NCBI GenBank assembly: GCA_018697035.1
Contig: JABHSE010000003.1
Coordinates: 1-42,761, forward strand
Origin: an archaeon
GTDB lineage: Archaea; Nanobdellota; Nanobdellia; Pacearchaeales; GW2011-AR1
Length of the DNA: 42,761 nt
Reading direction: 5' to 3'
The position numbers and the translations under genes are program-made. Of this stretch, positions 25,043 to 33,533 are shown piece by piece. The notes beneath the pieces are model-generated. The model worked only from the letters and a program-made list of their open reading frames with translations. It was not told the origin of the DNA and made no database searches. Each line of letters opens with the position of its first letter. The first letter of the stretch is position 1.

Positions 25043-27090
25043 TATTCAAATCCCTAAAACTAAAAAACATAAGAAGCTACGAGAACCTAGAAATCAAGTT
25101 CCCAAGAGGCTCACTACTTCTAGCCGGCGACATTGGATCGGGAAAAACATCAATCCTACTAGGACTCCAATTCGCACTCTTCGGACTACAGCCAGGACAA
25201 AAGGGTGCATCAATCCTAAGACAAGGAGAAGATGAAGCACGCGCATACCTCGAGCTAGAAATAGATGAAGAAAACATTATTTTAGAAAGAACAATTAAAA
25301 AATCTAAATCCGACTCAATCACACAAGATAACAACATAATAACAATCGGAACAACAAGAGAAGAACTCTCAACCTCAGAAATGAAAAACCGCGTAATCAA
25401 TCTCCTAAGATATCCAAAAGAATTCGTCAAGAAATCAAACCTCCTGTATAAATTCACAGTCTATACTCCCCAGGAAGAAATGAAATCAATCGTAATGGAA
25501 AAGCCAGAAATCAGACTCGACACCTTGCGACACATCTTCGGAATCGATAGATACAAACGAATCAAAGAAAACACTCAAATCCTTTTTCAAAAAATCAAAG
25601 AACAAGTCAAGCTAAAAGAAATCCTAGCCTCAGAGTTAAATCTGATCAAAGAAAAATTCAACATAGAGAACGAAAAAAAAATAATACTAACACGGGAAAC
25701 AAACAACCTAAACATAGAGTATCAAAATCTGATCTTAACAAAACAAACTTCAGAGGAAAAACTATCTTCCCTGCAAAAATCTCTCGATAATAAAAGAACC
25801 TTAGAATCCGAATTAGAGAAATCTAAAGTTGTATTAGAAGCCAAGAAACATCTAGAATCAAGGATGAAAAAAGAAATAATTCTAATGCAAAAACAAATTC
25901 ACGAAGAATCAAATTTTTCACAAGAAAGGTTAGACTCGGTTTCTGAACTTCTAAATAATCACAAAAAAACACTTGAAGAACAAAACTCAGAATTTCTAAT
26001 TATTACTTCACAAATCTCAGTTCTTGATTCTAGAAAAGAACAACCTCACGAGCTAAAAAATAAAATCATGTCATTGGAAAACTGCCCAACCTGCTTACAA
26101 AAAGTCGGAGAAGATCACAAATGTCGAATAGAAAAACGAACTCAGTATGACATCGAAGAAATAGACAGGGAGTTAGAACAAAAGATACAACAGAAACAAA
26201 TTCTAATTAATAAGCTGGAAAAAGAAAAAGAATTGATCAGAGGTTACGAAACAGACAAAGCAAATCTTCAACAAGAAAAAATAAAATCTGAACATCAAAA
26301 AACCATTCAAATCAAAATAAAATCCGACGCATTTGTCCTAGATAGGACATCCAACGAAATAGAACAGCTCCAAATCCAACTCCAAGATGCCCAAATCAAA
26401 ATCCAAACTTTCTCAAAACTACAAGAAGAATTCGATCAAGCTAAAAAAGAATTCCAAGAAATAAATGAGATATCCAGAATAAAAGAAATCACGATGGCAA
26501 CAAAAACAAAAGAACTTGAACTTCTAAAAATAAGATTACAAGAGTTATTGGAAGAAATCCAAAAGAAGGAAAAAACAAGAGAACAAGCAAATAAATTAAG
26601 AAGCCTCCAGGATTGGATTCAAGAAAAATTCCTAACAATGATAAACCTCACAGAAAAAAATGTCATGGCAAAACTCCGAAACGAATTCTCAAGCATCTTC
26701 TCTGAATGGTTTTCAACACTAGTATCAGATTCACTCTCAGTTCGACTCGACGAAGACTTCACCCCGATTATCACAAACCAAGACTACGAAATCGATTACG
26801 ACTTCCTCTCAGGCGGCGAACGAACAGCGACAGCTCTAGCATACAGGTTAGCCCTAAACCAAGTCCTAAACTCAATCCTTTCCCAAATCAAAACAAAAGA
26901 TATCCTAATACTGGATGAGCCAACCGATGGATTCGCAACAGAACAAATAGATAAAATGCGAGACATCTTCGAACAATTAAAAGCCGAACAAATAATTCTA
27001 GTCTCCCACGAAGAGAAAATCGAAGGCTTCGTAGATCATGTAATAAAAATCCAAAAAGATGGAATCTCTAAAATAGAAAGCAATAGTTAA
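25039..27090 (+). CDS. rad50: DNA repair ATPase Rad50 (short form)
   Basis: Predicted 683 residues, shorter than typical archaeal Rad50 (about 850-900). Walker A is GDIGSGKTS near residue 30. Two coiled-coil stretches flank a zinc hook (NCPTCLQKVGEDHKC, near residue 350). The C-terminal lobe has the signature LSGGERTATALAY, Walker B ILILDEPTDGF and the VSHEE H-loop. All ATPase motifs are present; the missing length is in the coiled coils, so the arms are shorter. It forms a complex with the overlapping mre11 product. It is followed by the 58-bp direct repeat. Confidence 0.94.
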   Translation: MIFKSLKLKNIRSYENLEIKFPRGSLLLAGDIGSGKTSILLGLQFALFGLQPGQKGASILRQGEDEARAYLELEIDEENIILERTIKKSKSDSITQDNNIITIGTTREELSTSEMKNRVINLLRYPKEFVKKSNLLYKFTVYTPQEEMKSIVMEKPEIRLDTLRHIFGIDRYKRIKENTQILFQKIKEQVKLKEILASELNLIKEKFNIENEKKIILTRETNNLNIEYQNLILTKQTSEEKLSSLQKSLDNKRTLESELEKSKVVLEAKKHLESRMKKEIILMQKQIHEESNFSQERLDSVSELLNNHKKTLEEQNSEFLIITSQISVLDSRKEQPHELKNKIMSLENCPTCLQKVGEDHKCRIEKRTQYDIEEIDRELEQKIQQKQILINKLEKEKELIRGYETDKANLQQEKIKSEHQKTIQIKIKSDAFVLDRTSNEIEQLQIQLQDAQIKIQTFSKLQEEFDQAKKEFQEINEISRIKEITMATKTKELELLKIRLQELLEEIQKKEKTREQANKLRSLQDWIQEKFLTMINLTEKNVMAKLRNEFSSIFSEWFSTLVSDSLSVRLDEDFTPIITNQDYEIDYDFLSGGERTATALAYRLALNQVLNSILSQIKTKDILILDEPTDGFATEQIDKMRDIFEQLKAEQIILVSHEEKIEGFVDHVIKIQKDGISKIESNS

Positions 27091-27097
27091 TTTTATC

Positions 27098-27215
27098 TCA
27101 CCAGAGATACCTACTGGGTGAAAACCCCGGTTTTTAAGAATATCCAAAAGCCTTAGATCACCAGAGATACCTACTGGGTGAAAACCCCGGTTTTTAAGAA
27201 TATCCAAAAGCCTTA
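27098..27215 (+). repeat. 58-bp direct repeat, two copies with a 2-bp gap
   Basis: Bases 27098-27155 and 27158-27215 are identical over 58 bp (period 60). Each unit contains CACC and GGTG arms with a bulge, an AAAACC/GGTTTT inverted repeat, and ends in AAAGCCTTA. The second copy runs into the A run that makes the rpoL TATA box. Only two copies are present and there are no spacers, so it is not a CRISPR. It fills the rad50-rpoL gap and may act as a terminator or as a duplicated promoter region. Confidence 0.85.
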
Positions 27216-27220
27216 AAAAC
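27211..27220 (+). promoter_or_regulatory. rpoL TATA box inside the direct repeat end
   Basis: CCTTAAAAAC is centred ~25 nt before the rpoL ATG, giving a leaderless mRNA. Its upstream half is the last five bases of the second 58-bp repeat copy; in the first copy the corresponding site reads CCTTAGATCA and lacks the A run. Confidence 0.55.
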
Positions 27221-27240
27221 CAAAATCAATCCCTATATCT

Positions 27241-27495
27241 ATGGAAATTAAAGTAGTAAACGAAGAAAAAGGAATACTAGATATAGAAATATCAAACCTA
27301 ACAATCGCAGAAGTTCTTCGAGTCTATCTAAACAAGCAAGGTGCAAAATTAGCAGCATGGAAAAAAGAGCACCAAACTTCAAATCCAGTTCTACATATCG
27401 AGGCAGACAACCCAAAGAAACTTTTAAAAGACGCAATCAAAGCATTAGAAAAAGAAATAGACAAAACAGTTGTAGAATTCAAAAAATTAAAATAA
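27241..27495 (+). CDS. rpoL: RNA polymerase subunit L (Rpo11)
   Basis: Predicted 84 residues, normal size. RpoL pairs with RpoD in the assembly platform of archaeal RNA polymerase. The pattern EVKV-type first strand, LTIAEVLRVYLNKQ helix, AAWKKEHQ strand, VLHIEADNPKKLLKDAIKALEKEI matches the RPB11/alpha-NTD fold. The sequence is divergent, especially in the middle, so a different member of this fold is a small possibility. It is convergent with the deaminase gene, with only 2 nt between stops. Confidence 0.8.
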   Translation: MEIKVVNEEKGILDIEISNLTIAEVLRVYLNKQGAKLAAWKKEHQTSNPVLHIEADNPKKLLKDAIKALEKEIDKTVVEFKKLK

Positions 27496-27497
27496 TT

Positions 27498-27980
27498 TTA
27501 TCCCGACATATATTCAAAACTCAAATCATTATATTCTTTAGTATCAAAAACGCAAATCCCCTCTTCCCGAAACAAAACAAATTCAGAAATCCCAACATCA
27601 AGAGCCATCTTACTACAAATTGTACAATAAGGATCTCCAGCAAAACTAACTTCACCTTCCTTATCTAACCGAGCAAAATAAAGTCGAGAACCAACAATCC
27701 TATCCCCATTCCGACTAAGTGCATTCATAATCGCCCTCTGCTCAGCATGAACACAGCAAGTCTTATCAGTCACCTTTAAATCAAAATCAGCCTTAGAAAC
27801 CCCACACCTCTTATCCTCACCTCCAGCCGACGAATTAAATCCCTCACCAATAATCTTCCCATTATTAACAATAATAGATCCACACTTAGCCCTACCACAA
27901 CCAGATTTACTAGCAACCTCACCAGCCTTCAAAACAGACCTCATTGCTCGCCTTGCCTCAACGCCACTCAAAATCCTCAT
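27498..27980 (-). CDS. Zinc-dependent cytidine/dCMP deaminase-like protein
   Basis: Predicted 160 residues. The zinc site is HAE in CCVHAEQRAIMNAL, plus PYCTICSKMALDVG (P-C-x-x-C with Tyr inserted after Pro). This fits the deoxycytidylate/cytidine deaminase superfamily, in which His and two Cys bind Zn and Glu shuttles the proton. An extra Cys-rich region (SGCGRAKCGS, KRCGVS) may be structural. The substrate cannot be told: dCMP, cytidine or a modified nucleoside are all possible. A TATA (TTTATATAA, - strand, near 28000-28012) lies ~25 nt upstream. The gene diverges from radB. Confidence 0.8.
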   Translation of the reverse strand: MRILSGVEARRAMRSVLKAGEVASKSGCGRAKCGSIIVNNGKIIGEGFNSSAGGEDKRCGVSKADFDLKVTDKTCCVHAEQRAIMNALSRNGDRIVGSRLYFARLDKEGEVSFAGDPYCTICSKMALDVGISEFVLFREEGICVFDTKEYNDLSFEYMSG

Positions 27981-28040
27981 AACAAATCAACAAAATTCAA
28001 TTATATAAATTCTTATAACACTAAATAATATATATTAAAC

Positions 28041-28775
28041 ATGCAACAAAAAATCTCAGCCGGATCCTATCTCCTAAACCAATTCCTGCACGGCGGCTAC
28101 GAAACCGACATCATCACAACCCTCTACGGCCCAGGCGGCTCCGGCAAATCAAACCTAGCAATTATTCTCGCAACATCTCAAGCCAAAAAACAAAACAAAA
28201 CAATCTTCATCGACACAGAAGGAGGCTTCTCAACTGAACGCTTCAAACAAATACACAACGGCACAAAAGAACAAATCAAACAAGATCTCCAAAACATCCT
28301 CCTCCTAAAACCAACCTCATTCAAAGAACAAGAATCCGCCTTCCAACAAATGCTGACCCATGTTAAAAAAGAATCAATCTCCCTAATAATAATAGACTCA
28401 ATAGCAATGCTCTACCGACTAGAACTAGGAACCGCAATCGAGACAAAAGACCAAGAACAAATCCAAAAGATAAACAGAAATCTAGCCAACCAACTTCGAA
28501 CCCTAAACGAAATCGCAAGAAAGCAAAACATCCCAGTAGTCATAACAAACCAAGTCTACGCAAGTTTTACCAAAAACCAAGAAGACAAACAAACCGAACG
28601 CCAAGTCTCAATGGTCGGAGGAGATCTCTTAAAATACTGGTCCAAATGTCTAATTGAATTAAAAAACTTCAACAACAAAAGAACACTAGTTCTAAAAAAA
28701 CATCGAAGCCTTCCTGTAAAAGAACTAGCCTTTGAAATTATAAATCCCGGAATGAAAAAACGTGGATTATTCTAA
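28041..28775 (+). CDS. radB: RadB recombinase paralogue
   Basis: Predicted 244 residues, about the usual RadB size (220-240), without the RadA N-terminal DNA-binding domain. Walker A is GPGGSGKSN, Walker B is LIIIDSIAMLYR, and the QVY / ITNQ segment follows as in RecA-fold proteins. RadB modulates RadA-dependent homologous recombination and binds ATP without strong strand exchange. It shares a short divergent promoter region with the deaminase (TATA near 28010-28018). Its 3' end overlaps the convergent small gene by 9 bp. Confidence 0.9.
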   Translation: MQQKISAGSYLLNQFLHGGYETDIITTLYGPGGSGKSNLAIILATSQAKKQNKTIFIDTEGGFSTERFKQIHNGTKEQIKQDLQNILLLKPTSFKEQESAFQQMLTHVKKESISLIIIDSIAMLYRLELGTAIETKDQEQIQKINRNLANQLRTLNEIARKQNIPVVITNQVYASFTKNQEDKQTERQVSMVGGDLLKYWSKCLIELKNFNNKRTLVLKKHRSLPVKELAFEIINPGMKKRGLF

Positions 28776-29036
28776 GCGCCGAATATGATCATTAACAGTA
28801 TTAGTTATTTTAGGAATAGATCCATCACAAGAAGCATAGCATCGAGTTTGCGCTTTACTAATATATTCTGGAACTGAGTAATCTGCACATCTGCTCTCCT
28901 GAAGCTTAAAATTTCTTTCCTCTTCCAAGCTTTTCAGTGCTTCATTTTTGAAGGAGAACCATTCTCCTTTCTTAGCTCCTTCTCTTCTACGGGAGGAACA
29001 CATTCTACAATTAACAGCAGCTCTTTCCTTGGACAT
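28767..29036 (-). CDS. Hypothetical small Cys-rich basic protein
   Basis: Predicted 89 residues from the ATG at 29036 (a TTG start lies at 29045). The ATG is supported by CTTTATAAG-type TATA (29058-29067), ~26 nt upstream. CRMCSS near the N-terminus and further Cys in SRCADYS, TRCYASC may form a zinc site. It is basic and lacks a membrane helix. No family recognised; a nucleic-acid-binding role is possible given the Zn-like Cys pattern and the radB/topA surroundings, but this is weak. Confidence 0.5.
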   Translation of the reverse strand: MSKERAAVNCRMCSSRRREGAKKGEWFSFKNEALKSLEEERNFKLQESRCADYSVPEYISKAQTRCYASCDGSIPKITNTVNDHIRRLE

Positions 29037-29077
29037 AGCAAACAAAAGAGTAAATACTTTATAAGAATTATTGCACT

Positions 29078-31360
29078 CTACTTCTTCTTCCTAACAACCT
29101 TCTTGCCCGATGAAGATGCAACTTTTTTTGAAGTTGCCAATTTAGAGGGTACACTATTACGTGTCCGCTTTTTCTTAACCTTCTTCTTCTTAGTATGATC
29201 CACAATCTTCCCATCCACAATCTCAACTTCCCCACTCGCCATCTTTGCCTTAAACTCCGCTTTCTTCTTCGCAGCCTCCTCATTACTCGGACACTCCATA
29301 TTAAAACAAAACTTCCAAGGACTCTTCCCCTTCTGAAAACTCTGAATCATCGGAAACCCACAATCCTTACACATATCTAAACTCCCTTCCTCTATACCTT
29401 CTTCAAGAGCAACCTTCTTAGAAACTCGAGCCGGCTTCATCATCCCCTTAGGCGGCAAACTATAAATCGTCTTACATTCAGGATAAGCATCACAACTAAC
29501 AAAATACCGACTAAACCTCTTCCCATACATCACACGCAAATTCCCCTTCTCACATTTCGGACACTTAGTCATAGTATTCGCCTCCTTCTCCTGCTCCCAA
29601 ACAATCGCATTAGCATCCGCCAAACTCTTCCCCATTTCATCTAAATGCTTAGTCATCCCCTCCGCAATCTTAGTGACAGCAACTTTAGCTCCATCCAAAA
29701 TCTTCCCCTCCTCAACAACTCCCAACTCCCAACTCCCAACTCCCAACTCGAGAACTGCAAGTTTATCCTGCATTTCTCGCGTCATCTCTTCACTCAAAAT
29801 CACCGGAGCATACTTCTCCAACGTCTCACACATCCTCATCCCAAGCTCCGTAACCTCAATACTCTTCTCTCTGGCATACCCTCGAGAATAAAGCGTCTCA
29901 ATAATATTTGCCCGAGTTGCCTTCGTCCCTAAATTTCTCTTCTCCAGCTCTTTAACTAAACTGGCAGCCGAATATCTTCTAGGAGGCTTCGTCTCCTTCT
30001 CCTCAGTTCTAATCTCCAAGACATCAACCTCCCCATCTATAGTCGGAATCTTCGCCTCCTTAGTTCCATGCGGATAAACATTCATCCAACCTTTCTTTTT
30101 TATCTGAGTCCCATTCGCACTAAATCCAAGCCCACCAACCCTAACAGCGACCCTCTTCCTATCCAATATAGCCGATTCACAAAAACAACTGATAAACCGT
30201 TTCACAATCAAATCATAAATCTTCTTATCTCTCTCCGGAATCTTAACTTTCTCACCAGTTGGATAAATAGCAGGATGCGCAGGGTCCTTTTTCTTCCCCT
30301 GAGTAGGTTTACTATTGACAACATACTTAACAGCGGTAGTATGTTTTTTCAACCTCTTCAGAATTTTACCATAACCAATTGACTCATCATATTCCTGACT
30401 AGAAGTCCTCGGATAAGAAATCGCACCAGCCAAATACAAACTCTGCGCACTCTTCATCGTCTGAGAAGGAGTAGAACCACAGTTCTTATAAGCCTCAGTC
30501 TGAAGCGTAGTCAAATCAAACGGGACAGGAGCAGGCATTTCTTTCTCGATAACAGTAGTCTTAGCCTCACCCTTCTTTCCCTGCAAATGCTTAAACTTCA
30601 AAAGTTCCGACTCCTTAAAAATATCTTTAGGATACTTAACCTCCAACTTCTGCCCTCCAATATCCTTCACCTGCAAAAACACATTCCAATAAGGCTCGCT
30701 CTCAAATGCCTCAATCTCACGCTCCCTATCAACTATAATCTTCAAAGCAGGCCCCTGCACTCGACCAATAGACAAAATCCGAAACGTTCCAGTAGATGAA
30801 AGAGCCTTCATCAAACCCCGCGACAAATTAATACCATAAAACCAATCCAAATAATGCCGAGTCTCACCCGAAACAGCAGCGCCCCAATTAAGGTCAGGTA
30901 ACAAATTCTTAAAAGATTCTTCAAGCGCTTCCTTAGTGAGTAAGGAAAACTTCATCCTCTTAGCGTTCTTTTTTTTCGCAACAAAACGCACAACATTCCA
31001 ACCAATAACCTCACCCTCAACATCAAAGTCCGTAGCAACAATAAACTCCTTCGACTCTCTAACTAACTTTCTTAAAACAGTCAAATACTTCTTGGTAAAA
31101 TCATTCTTCTTCTTCCTCCCACTAGGAAACCAATCAACCTCAAAATTAGGAAACGGACCCCGAGCCGCAATCTGCTGAACCCCAAACAAATGCCCAACCG
31201 CACAACCAACAAGATACCTCTGACTCCCCTTATAAAATTCATAATACGAAACCTTGTCCTTGTTCGTAATCTTCTCATCCGTAGCTCCGCTTAAAGCCGC
31301 AGCAATCTTCGCAGCCGCTGCAGGTTTCTCTGTGATAATCAATATTGCATCTTTTGCCAT
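29078..31360 (-). CDS. topA: DNA topoisomerase I (type IA)
   Basis: Predicted 760 residues. It relaxes negative supercoils by single-strand passage. Order: TOPRIM domain from the N-terminus (IITEKPAAAAKIA, and the acidic triad in VATDFDVEGEVIG), the four-domain body with catalytic Tyr in AISYPRTSSQEY, then C-terminal zinc ribbons (CPKCEKGNL with SCDAYPEC; CKDCGFPM with CFNMECPS) and a Lys-rich tail. The segment LELGVGSWELGV (~residues 540) is encoded by a heptanucleotide repeat and looks like an expansion. The gene follows xerA with a 1-nt gap, so both are probably on one mRNA. Confidence 0.95.
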   Translation of the reverse strand: MAKDAILIITEKPAAAAKIAAALSGATDEKITNKDKVSYYEFYKGSQRYLVGCAVGHLFGVQQIAARGPFPNFEVDWFPSGRKKKNDFTKKYLTVLRKLVRESKEFIVATDFDVEGEVIGWNVVRFVAKKKNAKRMKFSLLTKEALEESFKNLLPDLNWGAAVSGETRHYLDWFYGINLSRGLMKALSSTGTFRILSIGRVQGPALKIIVDREREIEAFESEPYWNVFLQVKDIGGQKLEVKYPKDIFKESELLKFKHLQGKKGEAKTTVIEKEMPAPVPFDLTTLQTEAYKNCGSTPSQTMKSAQSLYLAGAISYPRTSSQEYDESIGYGKILKRLKKHTTAVKYVVNSKPTQGKKKDPAHPAIYPTGEKVKIPERDKKIYDLIVKRFISCFCESAILDRKRVAVRVGGLGFSANGTQIKKKGWMNVYPHGTKEAKIPTIDGEVDVLEIRTEEKETKPPRRYSAASLVKELEKRNLGTKATRANIIETLYSRGYAREKSIEVTELGMRMCETLEKYAPVILSEEMTREMQDKLAVLELGVGSWELGVVEEGKILDGAKVAVTKIAEGMTKHLDEMGKSLADANAIVWEQEKEANTMTKCPKCEKGNLRVMYGKRFSRYFVSCDAYPECKTIYSLPPKGMMKPARVSKKVALEEGIEEGSLDMCKDCGFPMIQSFQKGKSPWKFCFNMECPSNEEAAKKKAEFKAKMASGEVEIVDGKIVDHTKKKKVKKKRTRNSVPSKLATSKKVASSSGKKVVRKKK
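29716..29750. repeat. Heptanucleotide repeat inside topA
   Basis: CAACTCC occurs five times in a row (last unit CAACTCG). Because 21 bp are a multiple of three, every three units add seven residues in frame. Similar period-7 repeats lie in enolase (6032-6057), in the phosphoesterase (37501-37523) and, as 14-bp units, in the methyltransferase (22712-22739). Confidence 0.85.
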
Positions 31361-31361
31361 G

Positions 31362-32165
31362 TTATAGATTATCCAGAGGAGACTTTATATTTTTAATTGA
31401 TGCTTGAGATATATGAGTATAGATTTGAGTAGTTTTAATATCAGAATGTCCAAGTACTTTTTGTATAATTCGTAAATCAGTTCCAGCTTCAAGTAAATGC
31501 GTAGCAAAACTATGTCGGAGCAAATGAGGATAAACTCGTTTTTTAATCCCAGTTTTCTTAGCAGCATTTTTCAAAATAACCTGAATAGTTTTAGTCGTCA
31601 ATTTTCCCCCACGGTTAGAAGCAAACAAATAACTCTCTTCAGAAATATTCATAAAACTCTCCAGCTCTTCTTTCATCGAACTCGGTATTTTCACAAACCT
31701 ATCCTTACGCCCCTTCGCCATTTTAACATGAATCAATTCCTCTTCAAAATTCACATCTCCCTTTTCCAAAGCGACAACTTCAGAAACCCTTAGCCCGCAC
31801 CCATAAAGAACTTTCATTATCAAAACATGCTTAATATTCCGAGTATTATCAATCAATTGTTTGATTTCCTTAATAGTTAAGATGTTTGGAAGAGGTTTAT
31901 TCTTTTTTATCGTAGGCAATTTTAGATCTTGCCTTAAAATATTTTCAAAAAAGAATTTAATTGCGAACATGTCTTTTGCTACACTTGATGGGTTCTGCCT
32001 TTCTAGCTGCTCAGCGATATATTCTCTTACAATCTTTTCATTAAGACCCCTTCCTTCAGAATATTCAATAAATTTACCCACAGAATACAAATAACTCTTA
32101 ATTGTTTTTCTAGAATAATTTCTAATTTTAAGCTCTTGCTCCAATTTAACAAGCAATCCGTTCAT
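31362..32165 (-). CDS. xerA: Tyrosine recombinase XerA-like
   Basis: Predicted 267 residues. The N-terminal SAM-like core-binding domain (NYSRKTIKSYLYSVGKF) is followed by the catalytic domain with Arg in GCGLRVSEV, Lys in AKGRKDRFV, HLLRH, LGHSD and Tyr in TQIYTH, and the C-terminal phrase IKSPLDNL. All active residues are present. Archaeal XerA resolves chromosome dimers at dif; integron IntI is related but carries an extra ~20-residue patch that I do not see here. It is coupled to topA downstream. Upstream, 215 bp away and divergent, begins an accessory island, so a role in cassette or island mobility is possible. The TATA near 32190 gives leaderless spacing. Confidence 0.9.
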   Translation of the reverse strand: MNGLLVKLEQELKIRNYSRKTIKSYLYSVGKFIEYSEGRGLNEKIVREYIAEQLERQNPSSVAKDMFAIKFFFENILRQDLKLPTIKKNKPLPNILTIKEIKQLIDNTRNIKHVLIMKVLYGCGLRVSEVVALEKGDVNFEEELIHVKMAKGRKDRFVKIPSSMKEELESFMNISEESYLFASNRGGKLTTKTIQVILKNAAKKTGIKKRVYPHLLRHSFATHLLEAGTDLRIIQKVLGHSDIKTTQIYTHISQASIKNIKSPLDNL

Positions 32166-32380
32166 TTTAAAATAAATACTTTATTATTTAAAAAGTTCTG
32201 TAAACATCCCAAAATAGTATCTTTTACGAACATTTATTCGCAGTACACCTTGTTAAGTCGAATAAAAACAGCACATTTTCCCACCCAAAGAAGCGCGCTT
32301 AATTTTTCTTTTCGAAAAATAGATAGCTAAAAATCAAAGATTTTAGAAAGTTATATAACCTATCAAAACTAAGAAGAATT
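32166..32380. other. xerA/GNAT divergent intergenic region with element remnant
   Basis: 215 bp without a gene. It holds the xerA TATA (near 32182-32195) and the GNAT TATA (GTTATATAAC, 32350-32359). Between them lies a remnant of the island repeats: CCCACCC, the 10-bp palindrome AAGCGCGCTT (32291-32300) and TTAATTTTTCTTTTC (32299-32313), which is identical to 15 bases in spacer B (35579-35593). An imperfect hairpin with CTAAAA/TTTTAG arms lies at 32327-32346. If the neighbouring recombinase acts here, this would be the attachment-site candidate. Confidence 0.5.
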
Positions 32381-32860
32381 ATGGCTACAACCATCAGAAA
32401 AGCAACAATGAAGGATTTGAAGAAAATTCAAGAATTAAATCTAGAATTATTTAAAAAAGAAAAGAAAGAATACGACTCCTTATTAGATTTAGATTGGGTT
32501 CTTGGAAAAGATGGAATTGAATACTACAAAAACCGAATTTCCAAAGATAATAGTTGTGTTTTGGTTTCTATTGTTGATGGTAAAATTGTGGGATATTTGT
32601 GTGGAGAACTTGGTAAGACAGGGGCTTACAGACGTTTGTCAAAAGTTATTCCTGCTTACTTAGAAACTATTTTTATTTTAGAAGAATTTAGGTCTAAGAA
32701 AATTGGGAAAAAGTTATATGATAAGTTTATTGAATGGTGTAAAACAAAAAATGTTAGCAAGGCGATGTTGGATGTTTCTACGAAAAATAAATTAGCAATA
32801 AAATTTTATCGGAAAAACAAGTTTGTAGATTATTCATTGACATTAGAAACAGATTTATAG
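32381..32860 (+). CDS. GNAT family N-acetyltransferase
   Basis: Predicted 159 residues. The GNAT fold is indicated by the IRKATMKDLKKI start, the LETIFILEEFRSKKIGKKL segment (motif A, acetyl-CoA pyrophosphate loop R-x-x-x-x-G-K) and the terminal NKLAIKFYRKNKFVD (motif B). It transfers an acetyl group from acetyl-CoA to an unknown amine. Codons end mostly in A or T, unlike the core genes nearby, fitting transfer. It is the first gene of the accessory island, divergent from xerA, with its own TATA ~27 nt upstream. Confidence 0.85.
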   Translation: MATTIRKATMKDLKKIQELNLELFKKEKKEYDSLLDLDWVLGKDGIEYYKNRISKDNSCVLVSIVDGKIVGYLCGELGKTGAYRRLSKVIPAYLETIFILEEFRSKKIGKKLYDKFIEWCKTKNVSKAMLDVSTKNKLAIKFYRKNKFVDYSLTLETDL

Positions 32861-32914
32861 ACAATTAATTTTTACAAACAATAAACCTTAAAACTCCTCT
32901 TTCTATCTAATTCT

Positions 32915-33436
32915 ATGAATAATCAAAGAGTGGCTATTTTTATTGACGGAAGTAATCTTTATCACAACCTAAGAAGATTTGATATAAAAACAAGATTTGA
33001 AGATATCATAAAAAGAATTGAAACAAAGAGAGAAATTGTAGATATTTTTTATTATACGGCCTTGTTGGATAAATCAATAGATGAGAAAAAATACAAAGAC
33101 CATAAAAGATTTTTAGATAAGATTAAGATAATTCCTAATTTTAATATAGTTTTATGCAATTTAAGAAAAATTGTTTTGCCCGATGGCTCTGTTGATTTTT
33201 CAATAAAAGGCGACGATGTTTATTTAGCAACAGATTTAATTAAAGGTTCTTATGAAAATTTATACGATATTGCCATAATTGTCTCAGGAGATGCAGATTT
33301 TATTCCTGCAATAAATCTTGTTAGAAAGAATGGCAAAAAAGTGATTAATGCTTTCTTTCCAAAAAGTTCTTCATATCAATTAAGGAATTGTTGTGATGGT
33401 TCAATAAATCTCAAAAAAGCATTAAATAAAAAGTAG
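32915..33436 (+). CDS. NYN (LabA/DUF88-type, PIN-like) domain protein
   Basis: Predicted 173 residues. Acidic metal-site residues of the PIN-like NYN fold are visible: AIFIDGSNLYHNLR near the N-terminus, KGDDVYLATDLI in the middle and VSGDADFIPAI, then GKKVINAFF. Family members are RNases or RNA-binding proteins; single-domain ones in mobile islands can be toxins or defence effectors, but no antitoxin partner is evident. A TATA (CCTTAAAAC, 32884-32893) gives it a separate leaderless start. The low-GC codon use matches the island. Confidence 0.85.
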   Translation: MNNQRVAIFIDGSNLYHNLRRFDIKTRFEDIIKRIETKREIVDIFYYTALLDKSIDEKKYKDHKRFLDKIKIIPNFNIVLCNLRKIVLPDGSVDFSIKGDDVYLATDLIKGSYENLYDIAIIVSGDADFIPAINLVRKNGKKVINAFFPKSSSYQLRNCCDGSINLKKALNKK

Positions 33437-33533
33437 TCCCAATGTGGCGAACCACACGGGACAGTTATTAATATTATTATATTTCTAAACTTTAAAAATC
33501 CTTCGGTTGTCTAATTTTCACCCTTCGTGGCGA

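Noticed and set aside
27098-27215. CRISPR-like direct repeats
   Set aside because: Only two copies, separated by 2 bp, no spacers and no cas genes.
31362-32165. Calling the recombinase IntI
   Set aside because: Length (267) and lack of the IntI-specific insertion between the catalytic Lys and HxxR regions fit XerA; integron involvement is kept only as a hypothesis.
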